Positions 44,871-54,207 of a stretch of 64,000 nucleotides of DNA are shown here, one piece after another (positions within the stretch are counted from its first letter, which is position 1; each line of letters starts with the position of its first letter). This DNA comes from an uncultured bacterium (GTDB lineage: Bacteria; Desulfobacterota; Binatia; UBA1149; CAITLU01). Both the position numbers and the translations under genes were made by a program. The DNA lies in NCBI GenBank assembly GCA_903893315.1, contig CAITLU010000013.1, positions 219,026-283,025 on the forward strand, written 5' to 3'. The notes under the pieces were generated by a model, which ran no database searches, had not been told where the DNA came from, and saw nothing but the letters and a program-made list of their open reading frames with translations.

Positions 44871-47129
44871 TCAGAGGCCGGCCCGGGTTATGTAGTCGAG
44901 GCACTCGCGGCCAGGCTGGCCGCACGGCTCCAGAATCTGCGAGCAGTCATACGTCGTGGGGTCGTAGATCCAATTGGCGACCTGCTCCGCCTCGGCGGGG
45001 GTAAGGTCCGGGTGAAGGCTCTCCAAGCCGGAGAGCACCAGATCCTGACGCGGCACGCCGGCCCACTTCAGGATCGACAGCGCGAGCCCAAGATCACCGC
45101 TCGGCCGTGGATGAATTCCGTCGATCGTGAACTGCAGGTCCATCAGGCTGGGGCGACTCCAGAGAAGCCGACAGAAGTCTTCGTGCCACGGAATAGTGTC
45201 TACCGCCAACTCTTCGGCGAGATGCGAAGTGATGATGTCGTTGTGGGCGACGAAATTGCAGACGCTGTTGTAGTAGCTGCAGATTCCAGGGCGGTCGGGA
45301 CACTCCTCCAACGGCGGAGTCGTGCCCAGCAGCACTCCGGCGCTGGGGTCGATTCTACGCACGACACCTACCGCGTCGCGTACCGCCCTCTCAAAACGGT
45401 CGTGGTCGAGTTTTACGGTCTTGCCGAAGTCCTCGAACATAACCCACTGTCGTCCACGATCGGAAGCACCATCGAAAAGACGCCGCACGTAACTCCCGTA
45501 GTGTGCGTAGGTAGAACCCTTGTGGCCGACGGCCGACACCGAGAGACCGTTGGCGTAGGCGCAGTAGCTCGATCCGAGCACTTTGAGCAGGATCTTACCG
45601 TAATGATATCGGTTCTCGTGGAACGACTGAGTGATGCTGTCACCGAACAGCCGCAGCGAATCACCAACGCCGAATTTCAGGTCCGCGGGCGGTACGGCGT
45701 TTTTGTTGCAATCAGAGAAACACAACGAAGTGTCGTAGCTGCAATCCTGCGAACAGCCGAGTTGCCCGGCAACGAACCCGAGGTCCGTGCACGACTTGCC
45801 GGCAAGGTTGTCGCTGTCGCATTGCTCGCCCGGATCGATGCGCCCGTCGCCGCAGCGATAACAGGCCGCGGTGTCGAGCTGGCAGTCGCCGGTACACGCG
45901 AGCGTGCCCACGTCAAAACCCTGGGTCGCGCAGGTCTGACTGCCGAAGTCAGTGCCGTCGCACTGTTCGGCGCCGCCGACGACACCGTCGCCGCACACGC
46001 TACAGGTGGAAGTATCGAAGCTGCACTTGTCGCTGCAGCTCAGCGTTCCTGCCTCGAACCCCAGCGACGCGCAGGTGGCCCCCGCCAACTCCGTGGTGTC
46101 GCATTGCTCGTCCTGCCCTACGACCCCGTCGCCACAGTGCGTGCAGCCGCTGGTGTCGAGGTTGCACGCCTGCGTGCACGCAAGCGTGCCGCCGGCAAAT
46201 CCGAGCGCATTACAGGTCAGGTCGTGGACATCGGTCTTGTCGCACTCTTCCCCGGGATCGGCGATGCCGTTGCCGCAGGCGCTGGTATCGGCCGGACACG
46301 ACCCGTCGGCCTGACCGTTGTCGAAAGTCTCGCAGTCAGCCACGACACCGAGCGCCGCTTCCGACATTCGACAGGTCCGGCAACGTACCGGCGCGACCAT
46401 GCAGGTAGCCGCCGCTTGCGCCGAAGCGGCGCCGGTGCAGATTCCGGGAAACGCGACCGGCAGAGACGCCTTGGAGCACCCCGTCGCTATTTCGGATTCG
46501 AAGATGCTCTCCGCGCGTTCGAGCTTCACCAAAGAATCGTTATCGCTGCCGTCGATGCAGCCGCTCACCCCGGCTGCATCCCAGGATGCCACGTGCTGCT
46601 GCAAGCAAAGCAGCAGGCCGTCCAGCGCGGCCGTGCGTAGTCGATCGTAGCCGCGCATCGCCGCGAGCTGGCACCCCGACACGACCGCATCGGCGCTCAA
46701 CGTGACAAGGGCGTCGCCCATGACGGGACCGAACACGTCGCTGCCTACCTGCAGTTCCCAGTCATCGGCCGCACGGTTGACCTTATCGCCGCTGACGAAT
46801 CCGAAGGCCGGCGCAGGTACGCAGTATTGGGTTTCTCTCTGCAACGTGCCGTCGAATGCGTGACGACGCAGGGGACCCTCGTCCTTGCGGGTCAAGCAAG
46901 CCTTGAAGTCCCCGCCTACCGGCAGCCGACCGAATGCGGCCCGACGCGCACAGTCGCGAACGGCGAGTCCGTGAACGGAGGACACCACGTCGATCGAGCG
47001 CACCATGGCCTGAACACAGGCTGGGCCGTTGTCGGAATGCGCCGGAGCCGCGTGCGCGATCACCGCAGCCGCAATCGCGACCGACACACCGTTAAGGGCC
47101 ACATACTTCGCCGAACGTTTCTGAAGCAT
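44871..47129 (-). CDS. Exported SGNH hydrolase on a Cys-repeat stalk
   Basis: 752 aa from ATG 47129 with AGGGG upstream and a signal peptide (VAIAAAVIAHAAPAHS). Residues about 30-270 are an unassigned Cys-containing domain. Four Cys repeats of about 45 residues follow (about 275-465). Each has CG(D/N)G near its start, then E(E/Q)CD, and ends TL.C...C..DTS.C. The C-terminal SGNH esterase domain has block I LFGDSITQSF (about 493-502) and the catalytic pair in DGIHPRPSG near residue 671. Asn of block III appears in YYNSVCNF or AHND; not certain. It probably deacylates surface polysaccharides or lipids. The catalytic domain at the very C-terminus is reversed compared with most DUF4215 proteins. 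Confidence 0.8.
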   Translation of the reverse strand: MLQKRSAKYVALNGVSVAIAAAVIAHAAPAHSDNGPACVQAMVRSIDVVSSVHGLAVRDCARRAAFGRLPVGGDFKACLTRKDEGPLRRHAFDGTLQRETQYCVPAPAFGFVSGDKVNRAADDWELQVGSDVFGPVMGDALVTLSADAVVSGCQLAAMRGYDRLRTAALDGLLLCLQQHVASWDAAGVSGCIDGSDNDSLVKLERAESIFESEIATGCSKASLPVAFPGICTGAASAQAAATCMVAPVRCRTCRMSEAALGVVADCETFDNGQADGSCPADTSACGNGIADPGEECDKTDVHDLTCNALGFAGGTLACTQACNLDTSGCTHCGDGVVGQDEQCDTTELAGATCASLGFEAGTLSCSDKCSFDTSTCSVCGDGVVGGAEQCDGTDFGSQTCATQGFDVGTLACTGDCQLDTAACYRCGDGRIDPGEQCDSDNLAGKSCTDLGFVAGQLGCSQDCSYDTSLCFSDCNKNAVPPADLKFGVGDSLRLFGDSITQSFHENRYHYGKILLKVLGSSYCAYANGLSVSAVGHKGSTYAHYGSYVRRLFDGASDRGRQWVMFEDFGKTVKLDHDRFERAVRDAVGVVRRIDPSAGVLLGTTPPLEECPDRPGICSYYNSVCNFVAHNDIITSHLAEELAVDTIPWHEDFCRLLWSRPSLMDLQFTIDGIHPRPSGDLGLALSILKWAGVPRQDLVLSGLESLHPDLTPAEAEQVANWIYDPTTYDCSQILEPCGQPGRECLDYITRAGL

Positions 47130-47490
47130 CACGCCCCTGTTAGCTTGCTCGACACGACTCGCTGCCGCGTCGATATGAACCAAAGCCCGTAGCCAAACCG
47201 TCATCCACGCCCCGCCATGACCCGCAGATGGGGGTCGACAATGGCTGAACCACGCCGGTATGGCAAGGAAAGCGAGGCCGCGTTTTTTCTACCGATTTGC
47301 CCCATCATCAGCGCCCGAGTCGAGGTTTCAAGCTCGCGTCGCCAATAGTGAAAAGGCGAGCCGCCGCCGGTCTGGAAACGCCGGAGGCCTGGTCACGAAC
47401 TCCGGTTGCCATGACGCCCCCGAGAATACCCTTCTCCACCCGCTTTGCACGTGGACCTGCTTAAGCTGACCGCCGACGAGTCGTCCGTGG
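47130..47490. other. Intergenic region
   Basis: These 361 bases lie upstream of the SGNH protein gene and downstream of the LLM gene. I see no convincing gene. The short readings here have poor composition, and no hairpin or repeat is strong enough to name. Promoter of the SGNH gene is expected near its left end. Confidence 0.4.
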
Positions 47491-48534
47491 TCAGCCTTTC
47501 GGAAACGATCGGAACGCGGACGGGATAGCCTTGAGGTCAGCCACCAGTTCGGCCACCTGCCCGGCCGGCGTGGAGCGCGGAAAATCGACGCTGATGGCGT
47601 CGGTCAGACCGCCGAAGCGCGCGCGCACAGCCTCGGCCAGCCCGTCGTACGGTGCGACGGCAACAAACTCGCGCAGCAGATCGTCGGGAACCTCGGCTGC
47701 CATCTCGCTCCAGCGCCCGGCCTTCGACATCGCGTGCAGCTTGTGGCCGAGGTCCTCCGCGCCGTGAGCCTCGAGCACTCCGTGGTAGCTGCGCGTCGAT
47801 CCGTAGAACGCGACTCGGTAGCGGATGGCTTCGAGCTGCGCGGCCACCGCAGCCTCGTCGGGACCCGTGGCCAGAAACCCGCCGCCCCAGATCTCGAAGG
47901 TCGAACGGTCACGCCCGGCCTTGGCCATGCCCTCGTTCAGGGCGGGGAGCGCCACGTCCTCGAGGTACTTGCGCGTGGCGAAGCCGTGCAGACGCACGCC
48001 GTCGCAGATGCGGCCGATGAGTCCGAGCATCGCGGGTTTCACCGCGGCGACCGTCACCGGGATCGGCCCGAGACCGGTCGGCGGCGGCGAAAACTCCGGA
48101 GTCATCAGCGTGAAAGTGTAGTGCTCGCCCTCAAAAGCGAGCGGCTCGCGGGTCTCCCAGCAACGCCAGATCGCACGCAGGGCCTCGATGTACTCTCGCA
48201 GCCGCGGCAGCGGCGGCGTCCACGGCACGCTGAAGCGGCGCTCGTTGTGGCCCTTGACCTGAGTGCCGAGTCCGAGCGTGAAGCGGCCGCCGCTCTCGGC
48301 GTGCAGGTCACGCGCGATGTTGGCCATCACCATCGGGCTGCGCGGAAAGCACACCGCGATCGCGGTGCCGAGGCGCACCCGTTCGGTGGCCATCGCCGCC
48401 AGAGCCAGCGGTACGAACGGATCGTTGGCGATCTCGTAGGTCAGCAGGCCGTCGAAGCCGGCGGCCTCGGCGCGACGGGCCGTGTCGGCGACGGCACTCC
48501 AGTTGCCGAGCGGAAGGCTGGTTTCTACACGCAT
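47491..48534 (-). CDS. LLM-class F420-dependent oxidoreductase (TIGR03617-like)
   Basis: 347 aa luciferase-like TIM barrel. Characteristic strings: GFDGLLTYEIANDPFVPLALA, RVRLGTAIAVCFPRSPM, SGGRFTLGLGTQVKGHNERRF and PVTVAAVKPAMLGLIGRICDGVRLHGF. These match the probable F420-dependent TIGR03617 group, common in actinobacteria and in uncultured proteobacteria-like lineages. Substrate unknown. It is separate in sequence from the LLM enzyme at 38315 and has no obvious operon partner. Confidence 0.88.
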   Translation of the reverse strand: MRVETSLPLGNWSAVADTARRAEAAGFDGLLTYEIANDPFVPLALAAMATERVRLGTAIAVCFPRSPMVMANIARDLHAESGGRFTLGLGTQVKGHNERRFSVPWTPPLPRLREYIEALRAIWRCWETREPLAFEGEHYTFTLMTPEFSPPPTGLGPIPVTVAAVKPAMLGLIGRICDGVRLHGFATRKYLEDVALPALNEGMAKAGRDRSTFEIWGGGFLATGPDEAAVAAQLEAIRYRVAFYGSTRSYHGVLEAHGAEDLGHKLHAMSKAGRWSEMAAEVPDDLLREFVAVAPYDGLAEAVRARFGGLTDAISVDFPRSTPAGQVAELVADLKAIPSAFRSFPKG

Positions 48535-48756
48535 GGTCCTGCTCCGTTGGTAACGAATGGCGCCGCCTTACTCGTCGGCGTCGGCGCGAAGCCCGCTGTT
48601 GCGCGCATCGTCGCCCAACCATACCGGGCAACTCTCTCTGAGCCCAACCGGTGATCGCTCCACCCGCACGCGGCCGCGATGACACTCTATCGGAGTTCGT
48701 GCTCTAATCGCGCAGATGTCGGCGACCGCGACAGCGTCGCAGCCAAAGGAGCGAAC

Positions 48757-49170
48757 ATGAAAATTCTGCTATCACGGCGGTCAACTATAACCCCGGCATG
48801 GGATGCCTTTGCCACCGCCGCCCGTCGTGGACTGTTCGCATCCGCCTTTATCTCGGCGGTGTTCGTCGGGGGCTGCACGCAGGAGTCGCAGAACCAATTG
48901 GGCCGCGCCATCCAGAACTGGACCGGAACCAACGGCGTGCTCGACGTGATGGCCGGGGACAAGGTCTACATGCGCTTCATCAAGATCGACAAGATGAGCA
49001 CTGCCATGGCGACCTCAGGCAAACGCGACGTGGCCCGCGCCTACCGCTTCGGCTACGGCGTCCACGACCGCAACTTCAACTACAAGGTCGATCCCGGCGA
49101 GCAGAAGGTCTACTTCGAAGTCAGCGACTACTCGACGCCGTATGTATTCTACGAAAACGACCAGGAATGA
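48757..49170 (+). CDS. Small lipoprotein of unknown function
   Basis: 137 aa from ATG 48757, preceded by AAAGGAGCG. Lipobox FVGGC puts the lipidated Cys near residue 40 after a long, basic n-region. The mature part (QNQLGRAIQNWTGTNGVLDVMAGDKVYMRFIKID, spread over residues about 45-80) and the acidic beta-rich end (EVSDYSTPYVFYEND) do not match a family I know. Located upstream of the SGNH hydrolase, 117 bases away. Confidence 0.75.
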   Translation: MKILLSRRSTITPAWDAFATAARRGLFASAFISAVFVGGCTQESQNQLGRAIQNWTGTNGVLDVMAGDKVYMRFIKIDKMSTAMATSGKRDVARAYRFGYGVHDRNFNYKVDPGEQKVYFEVSDYSTPYVFYENDQE

Positions 49171-49287
49171 TCGCGGCGGCAGCCTCCAACCGACTTCAGT
49201 GACTAACCAGCTACCAGCACAGCGCATCGCGTTGCTCCTGAGAGGGCCTTGCGGCGGGCAACGACCGGACAGATGGAGCACGGGACG

Positions 49288-50409
49288 ATGAGCCGCAAAC
49301 CCGGATTCCGCAGGCGCGCAGCCTTCAACGCCGTGCTCGTCGTGGTTCTGCTGGTGGCGCTGAATCTGCTTGCCGCGGTGATCCTCGACGGCCACCGAAT
49401 CTACACGACTCTGGTTCTTCCCTCGGACAACCGCGCCGAACTGCCCAACTACCCGGACAAGGAACTGTCGCGTCAGATCCTCGGCGAGTTCAATCAGCTC
49501 GAAACGCGCTACGTTCCTTTCGTTGAGTGGAGACGCGAAGAGTTCCACGGCAAGACCACGACCGTCGGCGCCGACGGAGACCGAGTCCTTGCGGCAACCA
49601 CCGACGCACCGGTCGGCACGGTGATGTTCTTCGGCGGCTCGACAATGTGGGGCACCGGCGTCGAGGATAATCATACGATCCCCGCGTTCTTCAACCGGCT
49701 GGAGCCTGACTTCCGGGTCGTCAACCACGGCGAGTCGGGGTTCTCCACGCGCCAGGACCTCGCGCAACTGGTCAACCTGGTCAACCAGGATCAGCCGATG
49801 GACCTGGTCGTCTTCTACGACGGCAACAACGACGCAGTGACTTACTGTCGGCCAGAGGTCGACATCAACGGGCACGTCCACGCAGCCAAGATCCAACGCC
49901 TGCTCAAACCCGCTTCCTGGATCCTGGCCGATCTCACCGGCCCGTTGCAGGAACTTCTTTCCGGCAAGGCGATCGCGCGCCTCCTGCACGGTCCGGGACA
50001 GTACCCGTCGCGGTGCCACGAGTCGCCCGAATACGCGCAGCGGGTCGCGGAGACGATGGTCAACAACTGGAAAATTGCCCGTGCGGTCGCGCGCGAAGGC
50101 GGCGCTGACTTCATCGCCATCCTGCAACCGGTCGCCTCGATCGGATCTCCGCGCGTCGACCACCTGAGCCCCGAGGACTACTCACCGCAGAACGAGCAAA
50201 ACCTCGTCTACCCCATCGTGCGTCGGATTCTCGCCGAGTCGGGAGTCGATTGGGCGTACGATTTCACCGACATCTTCGACGGCAACGAGTACACGTACAT
50301 CGATGTCTGCCACGTGACCGCCAACGGCAACCAGCGTGTCGCCGAACGCATCGACAAGATCCTCACGCCGCGGCTGCGCCAACTCGCGGCTTCCCGCGCG
50401 AGAAACTGA
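49288..50409 (+). CDS. Membrane-anchored SGNH/GDSL hydrolase
   Basis: 373 aa with one N-terminal membrane segment (FNAVLVVVLLVALNLLAAVIL). Block I is FFGGSTMWGTG with the nucleophilic Ser, block III is YDGNND and block V is DVCHVTANGNQRVA with the catalytic Asp-His pair. This is a periplasmic esterase or acetyltransferase-like domain of unknown substrate. ATG 49288 is chosen with GGAG upstream; ATG 49273 is an alternative. Converges on the DUF3237 gene (11 bases apart). Confidence 0.85.
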   Translation: MSRKPGFRRRAAFNAVLVVVLLVALNLLAAVILDGHRIYTTLVLPSDNRAELPNYPDKELSRQILGEFNQLETRYVPFVEWRREEFHGKTTTVGADGDRVLAATTDAPVGTVMFFGGSTMWGTGVEDNHTIPAFFNRLEPDFRVVNHGESGFSTRQDLAQLVNLVNQDQPMDLVVFYDGNNDAVTYCRPEVDINGHVHAAKIQRLLKPASWILADLTGPLQELLSGKAIARLLHGPGQYPSRCHESPEYAQRVAETMVNNWKIARAVAREGGADFIAILQPVASIGSPRVDHLSPEDYSPQNEQNLVYPIVRRILAESGVDWAYDFTDIFDGNEYTYIDVCHVTANGNQRVAERIDKILTPRLRQLAASRARN

Positions 50410-50420
50410 TCGGCAGGCTG

Positions 50421-50882
50421 TTATCTGACTTCGAAGGACCGGTATTCGACGCGGTTGGGTCCCACGCGGCCCTGATTGACTATGAAAAGACCGTTCAGCC
50501 ACGAATAACGCGGATCGCCGGTCTCGAAGCGTGGGTTGGCGTAGAAATAGGTCTCTCCGAACTCGGTGAACTCCCCGCTTACCAGCGCCTGCATCACGTT
50601 TTCCGTCATGTGCAGAACGCCGGTGTAGGAAATGTAGATGATCGCGCCGTCGTGGGTCTCGATGGTGCCCCTGACGTCGAGACGCCCCACTCCGTCGGCA
50701 CCGACCAGGATCCAGTCGGCTCCACTCGGCAGGATACGCCCGCTCAGCCGCGGCCCGGTGACCTCGCCTCCGGTGATGTCGAAGATCTGGCGCATCCCGT
50801 AAGGACCGTCCCCCACCACGACCGGCGCCTTGAGCGTCGCATAGTACTCACACAGCAGTTCGAGCTTCGGTTCGTTCTTCAT
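50421..50882 (-). CDS. DUF3237-domain protein
   Basis: 153 aa covering the whole DUF3237 family: VVVGDGPYGMRQIFDITGGE, GPRLSGRILPSGADWILVGADGV, ETHDGAIIYISYTGV, and FYANPRFETGDPRYSWLNGLF. ATG 50882 gives a normal N-terminus. The family is a small beta-barrel of unknown function. No obvious operon partner. Confidence 0.92.
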   Translation of the reverse strand: MKNEPKLELLCEYYATLKAPVVVGDGPYGMRQIFDITGGEVTGPRLSGRILPSGADWILVGADGVGRLDVRGTIETHDGAIIYISYTGVLHMTENVMQALVSGEFTEFGETYFYANPRFETGDPRYSWLNGLFIVNQGRVGPNRVEYRSFEVR

Positions 50883-51145
50883 CGAGAGTTTGCCTCCGGT
50901 CACCACGCCGGGTCGCAAGCAGCGCCGTCGCGGACGGCACGCAAGCTAACAGCCGCACACAGCCGTGGCGAGCTTGCCTACTCGCGCCGCGCCAGGATGA
51001 TCTGCACAGTCGGACGACTCTCCGGAAGCTTCCGGCCCCTCAATCACCACGCCGGACTGATGACCACGATCATCCGCGCACGGCGTGTGCGTCATCCCGT
51101 CGATAAGCATATCGGTGTAGTAGTTACGCGCAGGGGAGCAACACA

Positions 51146-53911
51146 ATGCAGAAAGCCGAAGGTTCATGGGCGGACGCCTACCGAAACAAATGGAAGTGGG
51201 ACAGCGTCACGTGGGGCAGCCACAACGTCGACTGCTACCCGTCAGGTTGCCCGCTGCACGTCTACGTGAAGGACGGCAAGATCCTGCGCGAAGAGCAGGC
51301 TGGGATACTGCCGCAGATCGAAGCGGGCATTCCCGACATGAACCCGATGGGTTGCCAGAAGGGCGCCTGCTGGACCCAGTTGCTAGACGCGCCCGACCGC
51401 GTGCTCTATCCGATGAGGCGCAGCGGTGAACGCGGAGAAGGAAAGTTCGAGCGCGTGTCGTGGGAGCGCGCGCTCGCCGAGATCGCCGACTCGATCCTCG
51501 ACGCGATCCAGGAACAGGGTCCCGAGGCGATCATCGTACCGATGACCCCGGAACTCGGCGCATCACCGGCTCGCGTGTTCGGCGGCCTTCTCGGCGCCAC
51601 CACCACCGACGGCGGCGCCGAATTTCACGACTTCAGCCCGGGCTTCCACCTGACTTGGGGAATGTTCAATCCGGTCGCGTCGATGGACGATTGGTTTCTC
51701 GCCGAACTGACGCTGATCTGGCATTCCAACCCGGTCTACACCTACATCACTTTCTATCACTACCTCGCCGAAGCTCGTTACAACGGCGGCGAAGTGGTGA
51801 CGATCGCACCGGACTACAGCCCGTCGGCGATTCACGCCGACTACCACCTGCCGGTTCGCATCGGCACCGATGCGGCGCTGGCACTGGCGATGTGCCAGGT
51901 GATCATCGAGGCGAATCTCTACAACCGGAAGTTCGTACAGGAACAGACCGATCTTCCGCTCCTGGTACGCATAGATAACGGCCGCTTCCTGCGCGGCGAC
52001 GATGTCGGCCCCGGCGAGCGCGACGATCAGTTCTTCTGGTGGGATTCGGCAACCGATCAGCTCGCGCTGGCGCCGCGCGGCACTCTGGCCCTGGCAGGCG
52101 CCGACCCGGCGCTCGACGGAATCTATTCGGTGGATCTGGCGGACGGGACCACGGTCATGGTCGAACCGGTGTTCGCGCGCCTGCGACGCGATCTCGAGGC
52201 CTACACGCCCGAGAAGGCCGGCGTGATCTGCGACCTGCATCCCGACAACATCCGCAAGCTGGCACGCAAGGTCGCAACCCGCCGCACCAAGATCTTCTGC
52301 GGCTGCAACTCCGGCAAGTGCTACCACGGCGACCTGATGGAGCGCGCTATGGCCTTGCTGCTCGGTCTGACCGGCAACTGGGGCAAGAAGGGCACCGGCA
52401 CCCGCGCGTGGGCGGTTCTCGGTCTGGACGGCGCGGCCTTCGTCACACGCAAGGGCAGCCCCGGACAAGACGCAGCGCGCAAGTTCATCGGCAACGTCAA
52501 CCAGATGTCGCGGATGCTCGCCGGCGGCGATCCGACCGTCACGCAGGAAATGTTGATCAACCGCGCCGCCGTCATGGCCAGTGACATGGCGGGAATGGGC
52601 AAGGTCATCTCACCGTCGTATCTTTGGTACCACCAGTACGGCGTCAAGGATCGCTGGGACAATCCCGTTAACCACGACCCCTCCATGAAACGTAGCTTCG
52701 GCGAGTACCTCGATGAAGCCGCTGCGAAAGGTTGGTGGAACGGCAGCCTGCCCGACGTCTATCCGACCGTCGAGCCGCGAGTCTTCTTCGAAGCCGGCGG
52801 CAACGCCCTGCGCCGTCACCGCGGCGGCTCCAATCTGCTGCTCGAGCACCTGTGGCCGAAGCTGAAGATGATCGTTTCGGTGGACACGCGCATCAACACC
52901 ACCGGCATGTACTCCGACTACATCCTGCCCGCGGCTCAGCACCACGAAAAGGTCCAGATGCCGATGCCGTCGGTGCATCATCTGAACTGCGTGCTCGCCG
53001 ACCGCGCCGTGCCGCCGGCCGGCGAGTCGCTGTCGGACCACGAAATCGGCATCCGCCTCGTCGAGGCAATCGAAGAACGCGCCGTCGCGCGCGGCATCAG
53101 TGAATTCGCCGATCACGGCGGCAACATCCGCAGCCTCGTAGGCCTTAGCGCGCAGGCGACTCTGGGCGGCGCACTGCGCGACCAGGAAACCCATTTCGAC
53201 GAAACGGTCCGTGACAACGCCGCCTACGGCATCCTTCCGCCCGGCACCACGCTCGAAACTCTGCGCGACAAAGGCGCGGTGCGCTTCACCGGCTGGGGAA
53301 TGGTCGGCCACGGAGTTTCACAGGCTTCAACGCTGCGCCCCGACGAAGTCCACAATCCGTTCCGCTGGCATACCGAAGACAAGATTCCTTACGACACGCT
53401 GACGCGCCGCGCGCAGTTCTACATCGACCACGAATGGTTCCTGGAGGCGGGCGAAGAATTGCCGACCCACAAGGAGTCGCCCAACCACGGCGGCGCCGAC
53501 CGCCGTTTCATCCTGACCAGCGGGCACAACCGCTGGAGCGTCCACTCGATGAACATGACCAGTAAGACGCTGGCCAACACGCACCGCGGAGAGCCGTTCG
53601 TCTTCCTCAATGATCGCGACGCGGCCGCACTCGGCATCGTCGACGATGACCGCGTCAAGATCTCCAGTGATGTCGGAGAAATGAAGATAGCGGCCAAGCT
53701 CACGCCGGCCTGCCGGCCCGGCCAGGTGATCGTCTACAACGGCTTCGAGCCGTTCATGCACGAAGACTGGAAGGGCCAGGCCGACCTCGAACCCGGCCAG
53801 ATGAAATGGCTGGGGCTGGCGTCGGGATATGGTCATCTCGCCTTCCGCCTGTTCTCGTGGCAACCGGTTCCTACCGATCGCCACGTGCGCGTGGACGTAG
53901 AGAAGGGGTGA
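51146..53911 (+). CDS. Molybdopterin oxidoreductase, DMSO reductase superfamily (type II-like)
   Basis: 921 aa. The N-terminal Fe-S site has His as first ligand (H26-X3-C30-X4-C35, then C70), as in NarG and ethylbenzene dehydrogenase. DMNPMGCQKGA and AILPQI-type strings also echo EbdA-like enzymes. The likely Mo ligand is Asp181/182 in MDDWFLAEL, aligned to NarG SADWYNS. Cofactor-binding regions follow to the C-terminus (TSGHNRWSVHSMN; GFEPFMHEDWKGQADLEPGQMK). Substrate unknown: hydroxylation of alkyl/steroid chains or an oxyanion are possible. There is no Tat signal, and no beta (4x 4Fe-4S), gamma (haem) or chaperone gene nearby, all of which type II enzymes normally have. ATG 51146 has GGGGAG upstream. 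Confidence 0.88.
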   Translation: MQKAEGSWADAYRNKWKWDSVTWGSHNVDCYPSGCPLHVYVKDGKILREEQAGILPQIEAGIPDMNPMGCQKGACWTQLLDAPDRVLYPMRRSGERGEGKFERVSWERALAEIADSILDAIQEQGPEAIIVPMTPELGASPARVFGGLLGATTTDGGAEFHDFSPGFHLTWGMFNPVASMDDWFLAELTLIWHSNPVYTYITFYHYLAEARYNGGEVVTIAPDYSPSAIHADYHLPVRIGTDAALALAMCQVIIEANLYNRKFVQEQTDLPLLVRIDNGRFLRGDDVGPGERDDQFFWWDSATDQLALAPRGTLALAGADPALDGIYSVDLADGTTVMVEPVFARLRRDLEAYTPEKAGVICDLHPDNIRKLARKVATRRTKIFCGCNSGKCYHGDLMERAMALLLGLTGNWGKKGTGTRAWAVLGLDGAAFVTRKGSPGQDAARKFIGNVNQMSRMLAGGDPTVTQEMLINRAAVMASDMAGMGKVISPSYLWYHQYGVKDRWDNPVNHDPSMKRSFGEYLDEAAAKGWWNGSLPDVYPTVEPRVFFEAGGNALRRHRGGSNLLLEHLWPKLKMIVSVDTRINTTGMYSDYILPAAQHHEKVQMPMPSVHHLNCVLADRAVPPAGESLSDHEIGIRLVEAIEERAVARGISEFADHGGNIRSLVGLSAQATLGGALRDQETHFDETVRDNAAYGILPPGTTLETLRDKGAVRFTGWGMVGHGVSQASTLRPDEVHNPFRWHTEDKIPYDTLTRRAQFYIDHEWFLEAGEELPTHKESPNHGGADRRFILTSGHNRWSVHSMNMTSKTLANTHRGEPFVFLNDRDAAALGIVDDDRVKISSDVGEMKIAAKLTPACRPGQVIVYNGFEPFMHEDWKGQADLEPGQMKWLGLASGYGHLAFRLFSWQPVPTDRHVRVDVEKG

Positions 53912-54207
53912 GCGGCATCGCCGGCTGACGGCCAACCGGCGGCGCCGCAAGGTGCCTCGGTTTGCGGTCGGCGCGTCATACAGCGCGGCACGTCGCCTGG
54001 CGCACAGAAGCCGGATGGCGCGCTCGTCCGCGGGCGCAGCGGCAACTATTTCTTTGCCGAGGGGAATATACAGCGCCGGTCGGACGTCATAGGAACTCCT
54101 CGGCGTGAAACGCTTAACCCGCCGCGCTCCCGCGTCGGTCATGATCGAGACTAGCCCGTTCGTCGAATAGTCCGCCGGGGCACCAGATCTCCGGCCTTGG
54201 AGTCCGC
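53912..54207. other. Intergenic region after the molybdoenzyme
   Basis: These 296 bases contain no convincing ORF or terminator. They presumably carry the promoter of the U32-like gene. Confidence 0.4.
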
